From contig NZ_CP102409.1 of NCBI RefSeq assembly GCF_024628725.1, positions 2,265,001-2,329,000 of the forward strand: a stretch of 64,000 nucleotides of DNA, read 5' to 3'. The notes below the pieces were generated by a model. It worked only from the letters and a program-made list of their open reading frames with translations. It had not been told where the DNA came from and did no database searches. Shown here piece after piece: positions 56,356 through 64,000 of this stretch (position 1 is the first letter of the stretch; each line of letters begins with the position of its first letter). Position numbers and translations under genes: made by a program. The DNA comes from Ruegeria sp. YS9. Its GTDB lineage: Bacteria > Pseudomonadota > Alphaproteobacteria > Rhodobacterales > Rhodobacteraceae.

Positions 56356-56394
56356 TCCTTTCAGACTTCATCTTGTACCAAATACTCCGGGGGT

Positions 56395-56413
56395 CCGGGG
56401 GCAGCGCCCCCGG
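56395..56413. repeat. GC-rich REP-like hairpin common in Rhodobacteraceae
   Basis: CCGGGGGC (56395-56402), loop AGC, GCCCCCGG (56406-56413), preceded by AATACTCCGGGGGT. From memory, this string pattern is a frequent intergenic repeat in the family. It lies between two operon genes and could stabilise mRNA or attenuate transcription. Confidence 0.5.
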
Positions 56414-56439
56414 CCTCTCCACAATCGGAGACGCCCGAC

Positions 56440-57609
56440 ATGTCCGACATGATGACCACACAGGCCGGAGACGCCGGAGCCTTCCGCCACTTCGACCTGA
56501 CACGCGTGCCGTCACCCTGTTTCGTCGTCGACGAAAAGGCGGTGGAGCGTAACCTGACGATTCTCGCCGATATCGGCGAGCGGTCAGGCGCACATATCCT
56601 GTCCGCGCTCAAGGCCTTTTCGATGTTCGCGCTGGCACCGCTGGTGCGCCAGTATCTCGGCGGCACCTGCGCCAGCGGCATCTACGAGGCCCGGCTGGGC
56701 CGCGAGGAATATGGCGGCGAGGTCGCGACCTTCTGCGCGGGCTACAAGGATTCCGACATCGACGAAATCCTCGCGCTCTCGGATCACATCATCTTCAACA
56801 GCCCGGCGCAGAAAGACCGCTTTCTGACCAAGGCACAGGCCGCAGGGCGGCAGGTCGGGCTGCGCATCAACCCCGAACATTCCGAAGGCGAGGTCGCGAA
56901 ATACGACCCCTGCGCCCCCTGTTCGCGCCTCGGCACCCCGGTCAGCCAGCTGGACGCCAAGGCGCTGAAGGGTGTGGACGGGCTGCACATGCACACGCTG
57001 TGCGAACAGGGCTTCGAGCCTCTGGCGCGCACCTGGGCCGCGGTCGAGCCGAAACTCGCCCCCTTCCTGAACGGCCTGAAATGGCTGAATTTCGGCGGCG
57101 GCCACCACATCACCCGCAGCGACTATGACCGCGACGGGCTGGTGGACTTCATCAAGGCCATCCGCACCAAATACGGCGTCGAGGTCTATCTGGAACCCGG
57201 CGAGGCCGTGGCGCTCGACGCAGGCATCCTGGTGGGCGAAATCCTCGACCTGCCGCACAACGGCATGGACCTTGCCATCACCGATATCTCGGCCACCTGC
57301 CACATGCCCGACGTGATCGAGGCCCCCTATCGTCCCGCCCTGATGGACGAGGCCGAAACCGGCCACACCTATCGTCTGGGCGGTCCATCCTGCCTGGCGG
57401 GCGACGTGATCGGCGACTACATCTGGGCCGAGCCGTTGCGGATCGGGCAGCGCTTTGCCTTTCTGGATCAGGCGCATTACTCGATGGTCAAGACCAACAC
57501 GTTCAACGGCGTTCCCCTGCCTACGATCGCCCTGTGGAACAGCGAAACCGACGAGCTTAAGATCATCAGGGAATTCGGCTACGACGACTTCAAGGACAGA
57601 CTTTCATGA
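56440..57609 (+). CDS. nspC: Carboxynorspermidine/carboxyspermidine decarboxylase
   Basis: 389 aa. PLP-dependent fold III decarboxylase: SPCFVVDEKAVERN, the PLP lysine in HILSALKAFSMF (about K52), FNSPAQKDRF, LHMHTLCEQGF, WLNFGGGHHITR, YLEPGEAVALDAG and GPSCLAGDV. It converts carboxyspermidine to spermidine. The stop overlaps the agmatinase start (ATGA). Confidence 0.93.
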   Translation: MSDMMTTQAGDAGAFRHFDLTRVPSPCFVVDEKAVERNLTILADIGERSGAHILSALKAFSMFALAPLVRQYLGGTCASGIYEARLGREEYGGEVATFCAGYKDSDIDEILALSDHIIFNSPAQKDRFLTKAQAAGRQVGLRINPEHSEGEVAKYDPCAPCSRLGTPVSQLDAKALKGVDGLHMHTLCEQGFEPLARTWAAVEPKLAPFLNGLKWLNFGGGHHITRSDYDRDGLVDFIKAIRTKYGVEVYLEPGEAVALDAGILVGEILDLPHNGMDLAITDISATCHMPDVIEAPYRPALMDEAETGHTYRLGGPSCLAGDVIGDYIWAEPLRIGQRFAFLDQAHYSMVKTNTFNGVPLPTIALWNSETDELKIIREFGYDDFKDRLS

Positions 57610-58448
57610 GCATTTTTCTCGACAGTGAACTGACCGATGCCGAACGCAGCGAAGACGCCCGGTTCCGTGTCATCCCGGTGCCTCTGGAACGCACGGTCTC
57701 CTACGGTTCGGGCACGGCAGACGGACCCGCCGCGATCATCGAAGCCAGCAACGAGCTCGAACGCATCACGGGCCACGCCGAGCCCTGCGTCGAAGGCATC
57801 TTCACCGAGCCCCCGCTGGACTGCGACGGCCCGCTGCCGGACGTCATGGAGCGTCTGGCCCAGCGCACCGAGGCTGCCGTCCGCGCCGGCAAGGTGCCGG
57901 TCACGCTAGGCGGAGAACACTCGCTCAGCTATGGCGCGGTCATGGGTGTGGCCCGCGCATTGGGCCAGCCCCTCGGTATCGTGCAGATCGACGCCCATGC
58001 CGACCTGCGCAACGCATATCAGGGGGAAAAACACTCTCATGCTTCGGTCATGCATCTGCTGGCCGAGGAAGGTATCCCACTGGCCCAGTTCGGCGTGCGC
58101 GCCTTTTCCACCGAGGAAGCAAAAAGCCGTCTGAGGAACCGCGTCTTCCATGTCGATGCCGAGGAACTGGTGACGGGTCACATCCACTCGGTCGACCTGC
58201 CCGAGGATTTCCCCGAACTGGTCTATGTCAGCTTTGACGTTGATGGGCTGGACCCGGCGCAGATGCCCGCGACAGGCACGCCTGTTCCGGGTGGGCTGGG
58301 ATATTATCAGGCGCTTCGCATCGTCGAACACGCCCTGAAGGGCCGCCGCTGCGTTGGTTTCGACGTGGTCGAACTGGCCCCCGACGGCAACGCGGCGTGG
58401 GATTTCACCGCGGCGCAGATCGTCTATCGCCTGATGGCGAGCTGCTGA
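57606..58448 (+). CDS. speB: Agmatinase
   Basis: 280 aa, ureohydrolase. Manganese ligands are visible: GGEHSLSYG, DAHADLRNAY and SFDVDGLDPAQMP. It splits agmatine into putrescine and urea, feeding the carboxyspermidine route encoded just upstream. The start overlaps the nspC stop; a strong hairpin follows the gene. Other ureohydrolases cannot be excluded from sequence alone, but context with speA favours agmatinase. Confidence 0.9.
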   Translation: MSIFLDSELTDAERSEDARFRVIPVPLERTVSYGSGTADGPAAIIEASNELERITGHAEPCVEGIFTEPPLDCDGPLPDVMERLAQRTEAAVRAGKVPVTLGGEHSLSYGAVMGVARALGQPLGIVQIDAHADLRNAYQGEKHSHASVMHLLAEEGIPLAQFGVRAFSTEEAKSRLRNRVFHVDAEELVTGHIHSVDLPEDFPELVYVSFDVDGLDPAQMPATGTPVPGGLGYYQALRIVEHALKGRRCVGFDVVELAPDGNAAWDFTAAQIVYRLMASC

Positions 58449-58453
58449 ACAGG

Positions 58454-58478
58454 CAGGCGGGCCGGGCTGGCCCGCCTG
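58454..58478. terminator. Hairpin terminator between convergent speB and HD-domain genes
   Basis: CAGGCGGGCC (58454-58463), loop GGGCT, GGCCCGCCTG (58469-58478): a perfect 10-bp stem in the 39-bp gap between two convergent genes. The T-run is weak on the plus strand, so termination may be only partial. Confidence 0.6.
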
Positions 58479-58487
58479 ATCCGGTAC

Positions 58488-59090
58488 TTAGTCGGTTTTG
58501 CCGTCATCGACGGTTTCGTTCAACTCCATATGGCCTTCGCCCCTGTTCAGGACGCGGCGCAACATGGGTTCGAAGAACTCCAGCGGCTTGGTCGGATAAT
58601 TCGGGTCGAACGCCTTCTGATCGTATTCATGGCAGAAATAGCGACACTCCTCCCAATAAGGACTGTCGCGGTACTTGTCGCGCGCGTTGCGGTCGCCACC
58701 CAGGTGGTGGTTGTAGTAGTACCCCTGAAACACGCAATGATGCTTGAGAATCCAATAGGTCTTCTCGCTGACGTAAGGCTTCATCATCGCCGCCGACAGC
58801 TCTCCGTGATTGTAGGGCGACAGGATATCGCCGGTATCGTGAATCAGCGCAGCCACCACCAGTTCTTCATCCGCACCGTCCTCGTAAGCACGTGTCGCGG
58901 CTTGCAGGCTGTGCTGATAGCGGTTGACCGGATAGGGCGTCCATTCTTCGTCCAACGAGCGGATGGCATCGAGGATGCGGTCAGGCAGGGCCGCATTATA
59001 AGCCTCTTCATACGCCATCACAGCGTCCCAGTCGGCCTTGGTGGCATTCTCGAAACTGGTCCAGGTGGGTTTGTGGCTTTTGTCCAGCAT
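58488..59090 (-). CDS. HD-domain protein (MIOX/PhnZ-like)
   Basis: 200 aa from the ATG at 59090. Metal ligands fit an HD domain: RYQHSLQAATRAYEDGADEE, ALIHDTGDILSPYNHGE, ILKHHCVFQGYYYNHH and YDQKAFDPNY. The pattern resembles mixed-valence di-iron oxygenases such as PhnZ and myo-inositol oxygenase more than phosphohydrolases. The substrate is unknown. It is divergent from a LysR regulator that probably controls it. Confidence 0.78.
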   Translation of the reverse strand: MLDKSHKPTWTSFENATKADWDAVMAYEEAYNAALPDRILDAIRSLDEEWTPYPVNRYQHSLQAATRAYEDGADEELVVAALIHDTGDILSPYNHGELSAAMMKPYVSEKTYWILKHHCVFQGYYYNHHLGGDRNARDKYRDSPYWEECRYFCHEYDQKAFDPNYPTKPLEFFEPMLRRVLNRGEGHMELNETVDDGKTD

Positions 59091-59155
59091 GGCTGATCCT
59101 TTGGCATATGTCCTGAACGGAAGCGTAGTTCGAAACCAAGCTCCAAAAAAATGAA

Positions 59156-59177
59156 TTGATTTTATCACAATGATCAA
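59156..59177. promoter_or_regulatory. LysR-type operator candidate
   Basis: TTGAT (59156-59160), 12 bases, ATCAA (59173-59177), a dyad of the T-N11-A type expected for LysR proteins. It lies 14 bp before the LysR gene and 66 bp before the HD-domain gene start, in their shared divergent promoter. Confidence 0.5.
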
Positions 59178-59191
59178 AAAATACTTTCGAC

Positions 59192-60025
59192 ATGCAATTC
59201 AAAGCTCTGGAAACCTTTCTCTGCGTGGCCGAAGCCGGTGGCTTTCATGCCGCCGCCCGCAAGTTGAATGTGACGCAGACCGCTGTCAGCGCGCGTATTC
59301 GCCTGATCGAGGAGGAAACCGGCAGGGCGCTGTTCACGCGCGGTGCCGGCGGAACGGTGCTGACCGAGTTCGGCCGGCAGTTCAAACCCTATGCGGAACA
59401 GATGTTGTCCCTTTGGGGCTTTGCATCGCGCGACCTGCCGGTACAGGCACAGAACCGCCCGGCGCTGCGGTTGGGCGGCCAACTCAGCATCTGGGATCCG
59501 TTGCTGGTGGACCTGGCGGTTCGGTTTGAACAGCGCTTTGGCAAATTGCTGTTGACGCTGAACTACGACCACGACCTGAACATGGTCGAAGCGGTGGCAA
59601 CCCATGTGCTGGACGCGGCGATCACACATGAAAAGCCATCCGACCGGCGCGTCACGTGGTACGCGCTTGAACCCGAGCTCTTGTCCCTGGTCCGGACGCC
59701 AAAGGCTGACGGCGCGGACGATGACCTGATCTTCGTCAACCTCGAACTGGGCGAAGTCTATCAGGATCATGTAAGATCGGCGGCGCGACGGGCGTCAGGT
59801 CAGACCGTATTTCTTGGCAATTGCATGATGGCGCTGCGATATGTTCTGCAACGGGGCGGAAACGGTTACTTCCCCGATTACGTCATTTCCGAACATCTGG
59901 CCTCGGGTGCTCTGGAGCGGGTCGAGGACAGTATCAGCTTGCCCTTGCCCATGTATCTGGTCACCCGAGGTGATCGCGAGGAATTCGACGACATCCACAG
60001 CTGTTTGGGGGATCTTCGCAGCTAG
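59192..60025 (+). CDS. LysR-family transcriptional regulator
   Basis: 277 aa, slightly short for LysR (usually about 300). N-terminal winged helix MQFKALETFLCVAEAGGFHA, AARKLNVTQTAVSARIRLIE, then an effector domain (LRLGGQLSIWDPLLVDLAVR). Effector unknown. It is divergent from the HD-domain gene, its probable target, and convergent with lptF, 3 bp away. Confidence 0.88.
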   Translation: MQFKALETFLCVAEAGGFHAAARKLNVTQTAVSARIRLIEEETGRALFTRGAGGTVLTEFGRQFKPYAEQMLSLWGFASRDLPVQAQNRPALRLGGQLSIWDPLLVDLAVRFEQRFGKLLLTLNYDHDLNMVEAVATHVLDAAITHEKPSDRRVTWYALEPELLSLVRTPKADGADDDLIFVNLELGEVYQDHVRSAARRASGQTVFLGNCMMALRYVLQRGGNGYFPDYVISEHLASGALERVEDSISLPLPMYLVTRGDREEFDDIHSCLGDLRS

Positions 60026-60028
60026 AAC

Positions 60029-61168
60029 TCAGGCCGGTGTCGGCATGATCTGGGGCGCGCGCTGCCGTTTTCGCATCAACGGCCGACCAGCAACAAGCAG
60101 GAAGAGGCCCGAGATCAGCACCCCCATGATTGCGGGAAGGTACAGCAGAAACCAAAGTTCCGGGTCATCGATCACCACCGGGGAAACAAACCCGCGCACA
60201 CCTTCAAGCAGCACAAGAATGGTGAAGGCGCCCAATATCTGCGGCCACAATCCAAACCGGGAAAAGCTGCCCAGCATCAGGGTTGAATACCCGGCCAGCG
60301 CCACGGCGATGCAAATCGCGATCCACGAGAACCGCTGGTGCAGCTCTTCGATCAGTTTGCCTTGGCTGAACCCTTCCGTGGCTGAAACCTCATCCCGGTT
60401 GCGGATCAGGTCCGCCGTTGGAATGGCTTCGAGACTGCGCCGGGCCATCGGATTTGTATTCGTCAGTTCCGAGATGTCGTAGGAGGCGTCCTGAAACAGG
60501 GTCGATGACAACACCTTGCCTTCCTTGTTCAGGCGCAATGCAACCCCATCAACCATCACAAGGTGGATGCCGGCATCATTGTTGACCAGATAGGCGGTTA
60601 CGCTTGAATAGCTGACCGCGTTTTCAGGATCGCGGCGGTCAGACACGAACACTTCGTGGAGTGTGCCGTCCAGATCAATCCCGCCTATGTAAACCGTGAC
60701 GCCTTCGGCAGGGTGCAGAAACTCGCCTTCGTTCAGCAGTTGAGCCGTCACATCTCCGGCCACTTCAGCCTGCCGGATTTCCAGCTGTTCCACCGAGGCC
60801 GGGCGCAGGAACACGCTGATGATCGCCATCATCACCCCGGTAATCACACCGAACAGCAGCACCGCCCGGGCAAGCCGCCAAGGGCTGGATCCGGTGGCCA
60901 GCATAACCGTCAGTTCACTTTCGCGGCTCAGGCGATTTGTGGCATAGACGGCGGCGGCAAACACCGCCATGGGCATGACCGTGCGGATCAGGGTCGGCAA
61001 AGTCAGCGCGGTGAATTCCAGAAAGACCATCGCCGACTGCCCGCCGCTGATGACCCTGTCAAACAGGCTGACGGACCGGGTGATCCAGAACACACCGACC
61101 AGCACCAGGGTGAAAAAGCCAAACAGAATCAGCAATTGCCGCAGGAAATATCCATCAAAACGCGACAT
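60029..61168 (-). CDS. lptF: LPS export ABC transporter permease LptF
   Basis: 379 aa. N-terminal FDGYFLRQLLILFGFFTLVL, RVISGGQSAMVFLEFTALTL and NRLSRESELTVMLATGSSPW match LptF/LptG (YjgP/YjgQ). There are six hydrophobic segments around a periplasmic beta-jellyroll region. With LptG and LptB it extracts LPS from the inner membrane. The usual downstream lptG is missing here: a convergent LysR gene follows. It could also be LptG-like; sequence features at the N-terminus favour LptF. Confidence 0.83.
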   Translation of the reverse strand: MSRFDGYFLRQLLILFGFFTLVLVGVFWITRSVSLFDRVISGGQSAMVFLEFTALTLPTLIRTVMPMAVFAAAVYATNRLSRESELTVMLATGSSPWRLARAVLLFGVITGVMMAIISVFLRPASVEQLEIRQAEVAGDVTAQLLNEGEFLHPAEGVTVYIGGIDLDGTLHEVFVSDRRDPENAVSYSSVTAYLVNNDAGIHLVMVDGVALRLNKEGKVLSSTLFQDASYDISELTNTNPMARRSLEAIPTADLIRNRDEVSATEGFSQGKLIEELHQRFSWIAICIAVALAGYSTLMLGSFSRFGLWPQILGAFTILVLLEGVRGFVSPVVIDDPELWFLLYLPAIMGVLISGLFLLVAGRPLMRKRQRAPQIMPTPA

Positions 61169-61386
61169 GGGGCCTCGTGCGTGTGTTCGTTTGCAGCGGA
61201 CACTAGGGCATTAAGCCGACAGAGGAAACAGGCATTGGACGTCAGGATGCCCCTGTATGCAACCTTCGCGCATACCGGTTTCACCGCACATCCCTGTTTT
61301 GGCATCAAAAGGGCCCGGAGAATACGCTTTGTGAAAACAGCGGCTCATGGCACATTTTCTGGATTGATTGGAATGGAGTTTGAAAA

Positions 61387-62313
61387 ATGGCACTGTTTTT
61401 TTCCCGCCGCACCTATAACGCACAGAAGAAGAAATTTACCCTCAAGCCCGCCGCAAAGACGAGATATGTCAACATCACCCAGCAAAGCCCGGGTGGAAAA
61501 ATCCGAAAGGGCAGTATCGTCAAAAAAGCCAAATGGCTGGATCTCGTGCGTCAGGAGGGCGGGGATTCGGCCGTCCTGATCTATGTTCACGGGTTCAACA
61601 CCAGCCAGAAGGACATGCTGGACCGGCTGGGGAAAATAGAAACCAACCTAAGGGGCTACGGATATCAGGGCGCGGTCGTTGCCTTTGACTGGCCCAGCGA
61701 CGGATCGGTGCATACCTATGACTCGGACCGGTCCGATGCCAAGGCGGTGGCGCCGCATCTGGTGGGGGATGGGATCTTGCCACTGTTGGGGATGTCCCCG
61801 CGCCCCAAGGTGCATCTGATCGCGCATTCCATGGGGGCGTTGGTGGTGCTGCGCGCATTCTCGGACTTCGGGGATTCGGCCGGGCCCGGCAACAAGATAT
61901 GGTCGGCGGATCAGGTCATGTTCGCGTCAGCGGACATCGATTCAGAGTGGCTGGAAAAAGGCGCATGGGGCGATCTGGTCCTGAAAAAACGGTGCAAGCG
62001 GTTCACCAATTACTACAGCCGGAAAGACAAGGTTCTGGCCCTGGCCGGCGGGCTTGTAAACGGAGGGCGGCCGCGGGCGGGCCGTGTCGGGATGCCCAAG
62101 CTGACCTCGAAAGGGCATTGGGATATTTTCTGTGACCACCAATATCAACGAGACGTCCCCAAAGGACAGCGCAAGATGATGAAATCGCATCGCTGGTGGT
62201 TCGACAGCGGCGGGTTTTACAAAGACCTCGCCCTGACGATCGACGGCCATCCGGCAAAAACGATGCCGACCCGACACAAGACAAATATCGGGGATCTGGC
62301 GCTGCTGGCCTGA
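61387..62313 (+). CDS. DUF900 alpha/beta hydrolase
   Basis: 308 aa. The DUF900 (virulence-factor-like) hydrolase pattern: ILIYVHGFNTSQKDMLDRLG, VVAFDWPSDGSVHTYDSDRS, nucleophile serine in VHLIAHSMGALVVLRAFSD (about S144) and MFASADIDSEWL. An esterase or lipase with unknown substrate. No signal peptide is seen. It is preceded by a 218-bp gap and stands alone. Confidence 0.85.
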   Translation: MALFFSRRTYNAQKKKFTLKPAAKTRYVNITQQSPGGKIRKGSIVKKAKWLDLVRQEGGDSAVLIYVHGFNTSQKDMLDRLGKIETNLRGYGYQGAVVAFDWPSDGSVHTYDSDRSDAKAVAPHLVGDGILPLLGMSPRPKVHLIAHSMGALVVLRAFSDFGDSAGPGNKIWSADQVMFASADIDSEWLEKGAWGDLVLKKRCKRFTNYYSRKDKVLALAGGLVNGGRPRAGRVGMPKLTSKGHWDIFCDHQYQRDVPKGQRKMMKSHRWWFDSGGFYKDLALTIDGHPAKTMPTRHKTNIGDLALLA

Positions 62314-62740
62314 CTGACCGGCCGCCCAACGCCTTTCTCTGGTGCAAAGCCCGTTTTCGCGGGATTTGCTCAAGTAGCGGCTTTGGGCAGATTCTCTACA
62401 CGTACTGGCAGCGTCACTATGTGTTGCTGACCAGAAACGGAAAGGGCGCGCTCAACCACAAGCGCGCCCTACTCATAAGGGAGAAACTGAAAACCTGCGT
62501 TCTGAACCGAACCTGAACGCCAACTCTTTGACATCCTCAGACAAACAGACTTTCCAACATCCGTCAGTGACGCTGTTCACACTCTGGGCCGGTATTTTTA
62601 GATGGCATATGGGGTTTGGTTGCACGGCGGCTCACAATGCCTGCATGCGTCCTGATTGCCGGTTCGCCCCGGCCATAGTCGTAAGCCGCGCGCGCTGGAA
62701 ACGCGCCAGGCGCGATCGCCGATTGGTGTTTTGATGCGGA
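62314..62740. other. Gap of about 430 bp, one hairpin, no gene seen
   Basis: I find no supported gene. The only notable structure is the perfect 10-bp inverted repeat at 62443-62470. The remainder runs from DUF900 to tRNA-Trp without recognised motifs. Confidence 0.6.
62443..62470. terminator. 10-bp inverted repeat, possible terminator
   Basis: AGGGCGCGCT (62443-62452), loop CAACCACA, AGCGCGCCCT (62461-62470). The T-run is absent on the plus strand; on the minus strand TTCCGTTT follows, so it might end transcripts coming from tRNA-Trp on the minus strand. Confidence 0.4.
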
Positions 62741-62816
62741 TGGCAGGGGCAGCAGGGTTCGAACCCGCGACCTACGGTTTTGGAGACCGTCGCTCTACCA
62801 ACTGAGCTATACCCCT
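62741..62816 (-). tRNA. tRNA-Trp (anticodon CCA)
   Basis: Minus strand: acceptor AGGGGTA with TGCCCCT, D arm TAGCTCAGTTGGTAGAGC, anticodon arm GACGGTCTCCAAAACCGT (CCA), T loop GTTCGAACC, encoded CCA at 62741-62743. Confidence 0.95.
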
Positions 62817-62957
62817 GTGGTGCGCCCCAGATATGACAGCCGCGCGGCGGACTCAAGAGGCTTTTTCGGATTCCACACCACTATCTGAGCCGACAAACAA
62901 GTTGCGCAAAATGTGCAGTGCGCTAAGACAAGGTCCGGTCAGCAAAAGGAACCCCGT

Positions 62958-63662
62958 GTGAACCTCCGCAAGAAGATCGCAGACAGCGAAGCCGTGCTGA
63001 ACTGGGTGGCCCGCCGGATCGCCGCTTACATCCGATTGGTCAACCGCAACACACGTTGGCAACGCATCGGATACGAAGAACTGGATCATCTGGTCGAACA
63101 AGGTGAGCCGGTCATCGTTGTGCTCTGGCATCAACGGCTGGCGCAGTCGCCATATTTCTTCCCGCTGGACAAGGGGCGCATCTGTTCGATCACCTCCTCT
63201 GCCCGGGCGGGCAGCATGGTGGGCCGGGTCCAAAAGCTGTTTGGCATGGATACGATCGCCATGGCCAGCAAGACACGCCACGTCGCCTTGTCACGCCAGG
63301 TTCTGGGCAAGATGAAGCAGGGTATCTCAATTGGGATCGCGGCAGACGGCCCGCGCGGGCCAGAGCGGGTTCTGTCGACGGTTCCGTTGGTATGGGCGCG
63401 GACTTCGGGCAAGCGCGTATTCGGCATCACCTATTCAACAAAACATGGTCGCGAAGCGGGAACCTGGGATCACCTTCTGATGCCCCGCCCCTGGCGCAAT
63501 GAGGGCGTGTTTCTGTGTCGGGAATGGACTGAAACAGTGCCCCGCAAGGCAAGCGAAGAGGAAATCGAGACCCTGCGCCTGAGCCTTGAGCAGCACATGA
63601 ACGACATCACGGCAGAAGCTGACCGGATGGTCGGGCGCGAGCCCTGGTCGCCTGACGCCTAA
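62958..63662 (+). CDS. DUF374 lysophospholipid acyltransferase-family protein
   Basis: 234 aa from the GTG at 62958 (AAAGGA upstream). The acyltransferase histidine site is in VIVVLWHQRLAQSPYFFP, followed by SSARAGSMVGRVQKLFGM and IAADGPRGPERVLS, the DUF374 pattern. These proteins are thought to acylate lipids of the envelope. The C-terminal region (MPRPWRNEGVFLCREWTETV) is typical. Its stop overlaps the convergent MoaD-like gene by 4 bp. Confidence 0.85.
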   Translation: MNLRKKIADSEAVLNWVARRIAAYIRLVNRNTRWQRIGYEELDHLVEQGEPVIVVLWHQRLAQSPYFFPLDKGRICSITSSARAGSMVGRVQKLFGMDTIAMASKTRHVALSRQVLGKMKQGISIGIAADGPRGPERVLSTVPLVWARTSGKRVFGITYSTKHGREAGTWDHLLMPRPWRNEGVFLCREWTETVPRKASEEEIETLRLSLEQHMNDITAEADRMVGREPWSPDA

Positions 63663-63904
63663 CCGCCCCTGAGACGTTGCATCAGAAAGACTTCGCTGCC
63701 TTCGGGGATCGGTTCGGTAAGCCCGGTGGCAATGACGCGCCCGTCGATCGCGATGGAGACCCCCGCATCAATGGGGGCCTGCAACTGCGGGTGGGCCCGG
63801 ACCAAAGCCCGCAAAAGCTCTCCGGTGGTCTTGGCCTCGACCTCAACCACTTGCTGGCCCCCGGTCAGTGACCGGAGGCCGGACCAGAGGTGGACCTCAA
63901 CCAT
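63659..63904 (-). CDS. MoaD/ThiS-like small sulfur-carrier-fold protein
   Basis: 81 aa from the ATG at 63904; an upstream ATG (63922) adds 6 residues and overlaps the preceding gene. Beta-grasp fold pattern: MVEVHLWSGLRSLTGGQQVV, TTGELLRALVRAHPQL, GSEVFLMQRLRGG with the terminal GG that is thiocarboxylated in MoaD. It overlaps the end of a molybdenum-hydroxylase gene, so a role in that enzyme's cofactor supply is plausible. Confidence 0.75.
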   Translation of the reverse strand: MVEVHLWSGLRSLTGGQQVVEVEAKTTGELLRALVRAHPQLQAPIDAGVSIAIDGRVIATGLTEPIPEGSEVFLMQRLRGG

Positions 63905-64000
63905 TGTCCTTGAGCGCCGCAAGGATGCGCGGCGGAGACATCGGCAGTTGCGTCATCCGAACACCCGCCGCATTGGACACCGCGTTGGCGATGGCGGCCA
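63897..64000 (-). CDS. Xanthine-dehydrogenase-family molybdopterin-binding subunit, C-terminal end
   Basis: Only the last 34 residues are in the window: AAIANAVSNAAGVRMTQLPM then SPPRILAALKDNG. This is the typical C-terminus (I-x-N-A-x-x-x-A-x-G-x-R) of CoxL/XdhB-type large subunits. The stop overlaps the start of the MoaD-like gene by 8 bp. The substrate cannot be inferred from this fragment. Confidence 0.7.
   Translation of the reverse strand, partial: AAIANAVSNAAGVRMTQLPMSPPRILAALKDNG

Overview
The window looks like a chromosome segment from a marine alphaproteobacterium of the Rhodobacteraceae (Roseobacter group, Ruegeria/Tritonibacter-like). The evidence is the murA-DUF2948-hisD-UPF0262-phosphatase-infA-maf-RNase E/G-yacG order, a non-pyrrolysine MttB methyltransferase, a carboxyspermidine-type polyamine operon, an imelysin/bacterioferritin iron cluster and generally GC-rich coding. 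Family calls come from reading the translated sequence; no database search was run.

Layout. 1-3 kb holds ordinary metabolic genes (GFA-family fragment, 2-hydroxyacid dehydrogenase, SH3 protein, quinone oxidoreductase) and tRNA-Gln. 3.2-4.5 kb is a small graveyard of integrase fragments. From 4570 to 23871 lies a genomic island of about 19.3 kb. It is bounded by a 46-bp direct repeat of the 3' end of tRNA-Phe, with a tyrosine integrase beside the intact tRNA-Phe (23826-23900). The island carries a complete Wzx/Wzy-type exopolysaccharide (EPS) locus: polymerase, chain-length protein, a WecG/priming-transferase fusion, galU, an OPX export lipoprotein, a flippase and three glycosyltransferases. 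It also carries its own phosphorelay: a Cys-less SUOX-fold periplasmic protein, a hybrid kinase with REC and Hpt domains, and a NarL/LuxR-type response regulator. Four copies of a palindrome, CCTATCC-N4/5-GGATAGG, lie 70-150 bp upstream of the island transcription units. They are the best candidates for the regulator's operators, so the island looks like a mobile, self-regulated EPS regulon. A second recombinase module (20.1-21.9 kb) sits inside it.

24-33 kb is the conserved housekeeping block (yacG, RNase E/G, maf, infA, then accessory genes, then phosphatase, UPF0262, hisD, DUF2948, murA), followed by tRNA-Thr, an IalB-like secreted protein and tRNA-Met. 34.4-46.1 kb is catabolic: a Baeyer-Villiger monooxygenase with a hydrolase; an MttB-family methyltransferase; an internally deleted HpbD-like (betaine epimerase) pseudogene; two SDRs; and a divergent operon of FAD oxidoreductase, aldehyde dehydrogenase, DHDPS-family enzyme and GntR regulator, with a GlxA/AraC regulator facing it. 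Together these suggest catabolism of betaines or hydroxyproline.

46.6-53.1 kb is metal-related: a ZrgA/DUF2796 protein, then imelysin, Bfd, bacterioferritin, di-heme oxidoreductase, a second imelysin and a DUF1513 protein, with a TGA-N9-TCA iron-box candidate upstream. 53.2-58.4 kb is a four-gene spermidine operon (arginine to agmatine to putrescine, then carboxyspermidine to spermidine). 58.5-64 kb holds an HD-domain protein with a divergent LysR regulator, LptF without an adjacent LptG, a DUF900 hydrolase, tRNA-Trp, a DUF374 acyltransferase, a MoaD-like protein and the end of a xanthine-dehydrogenase-family subunit.
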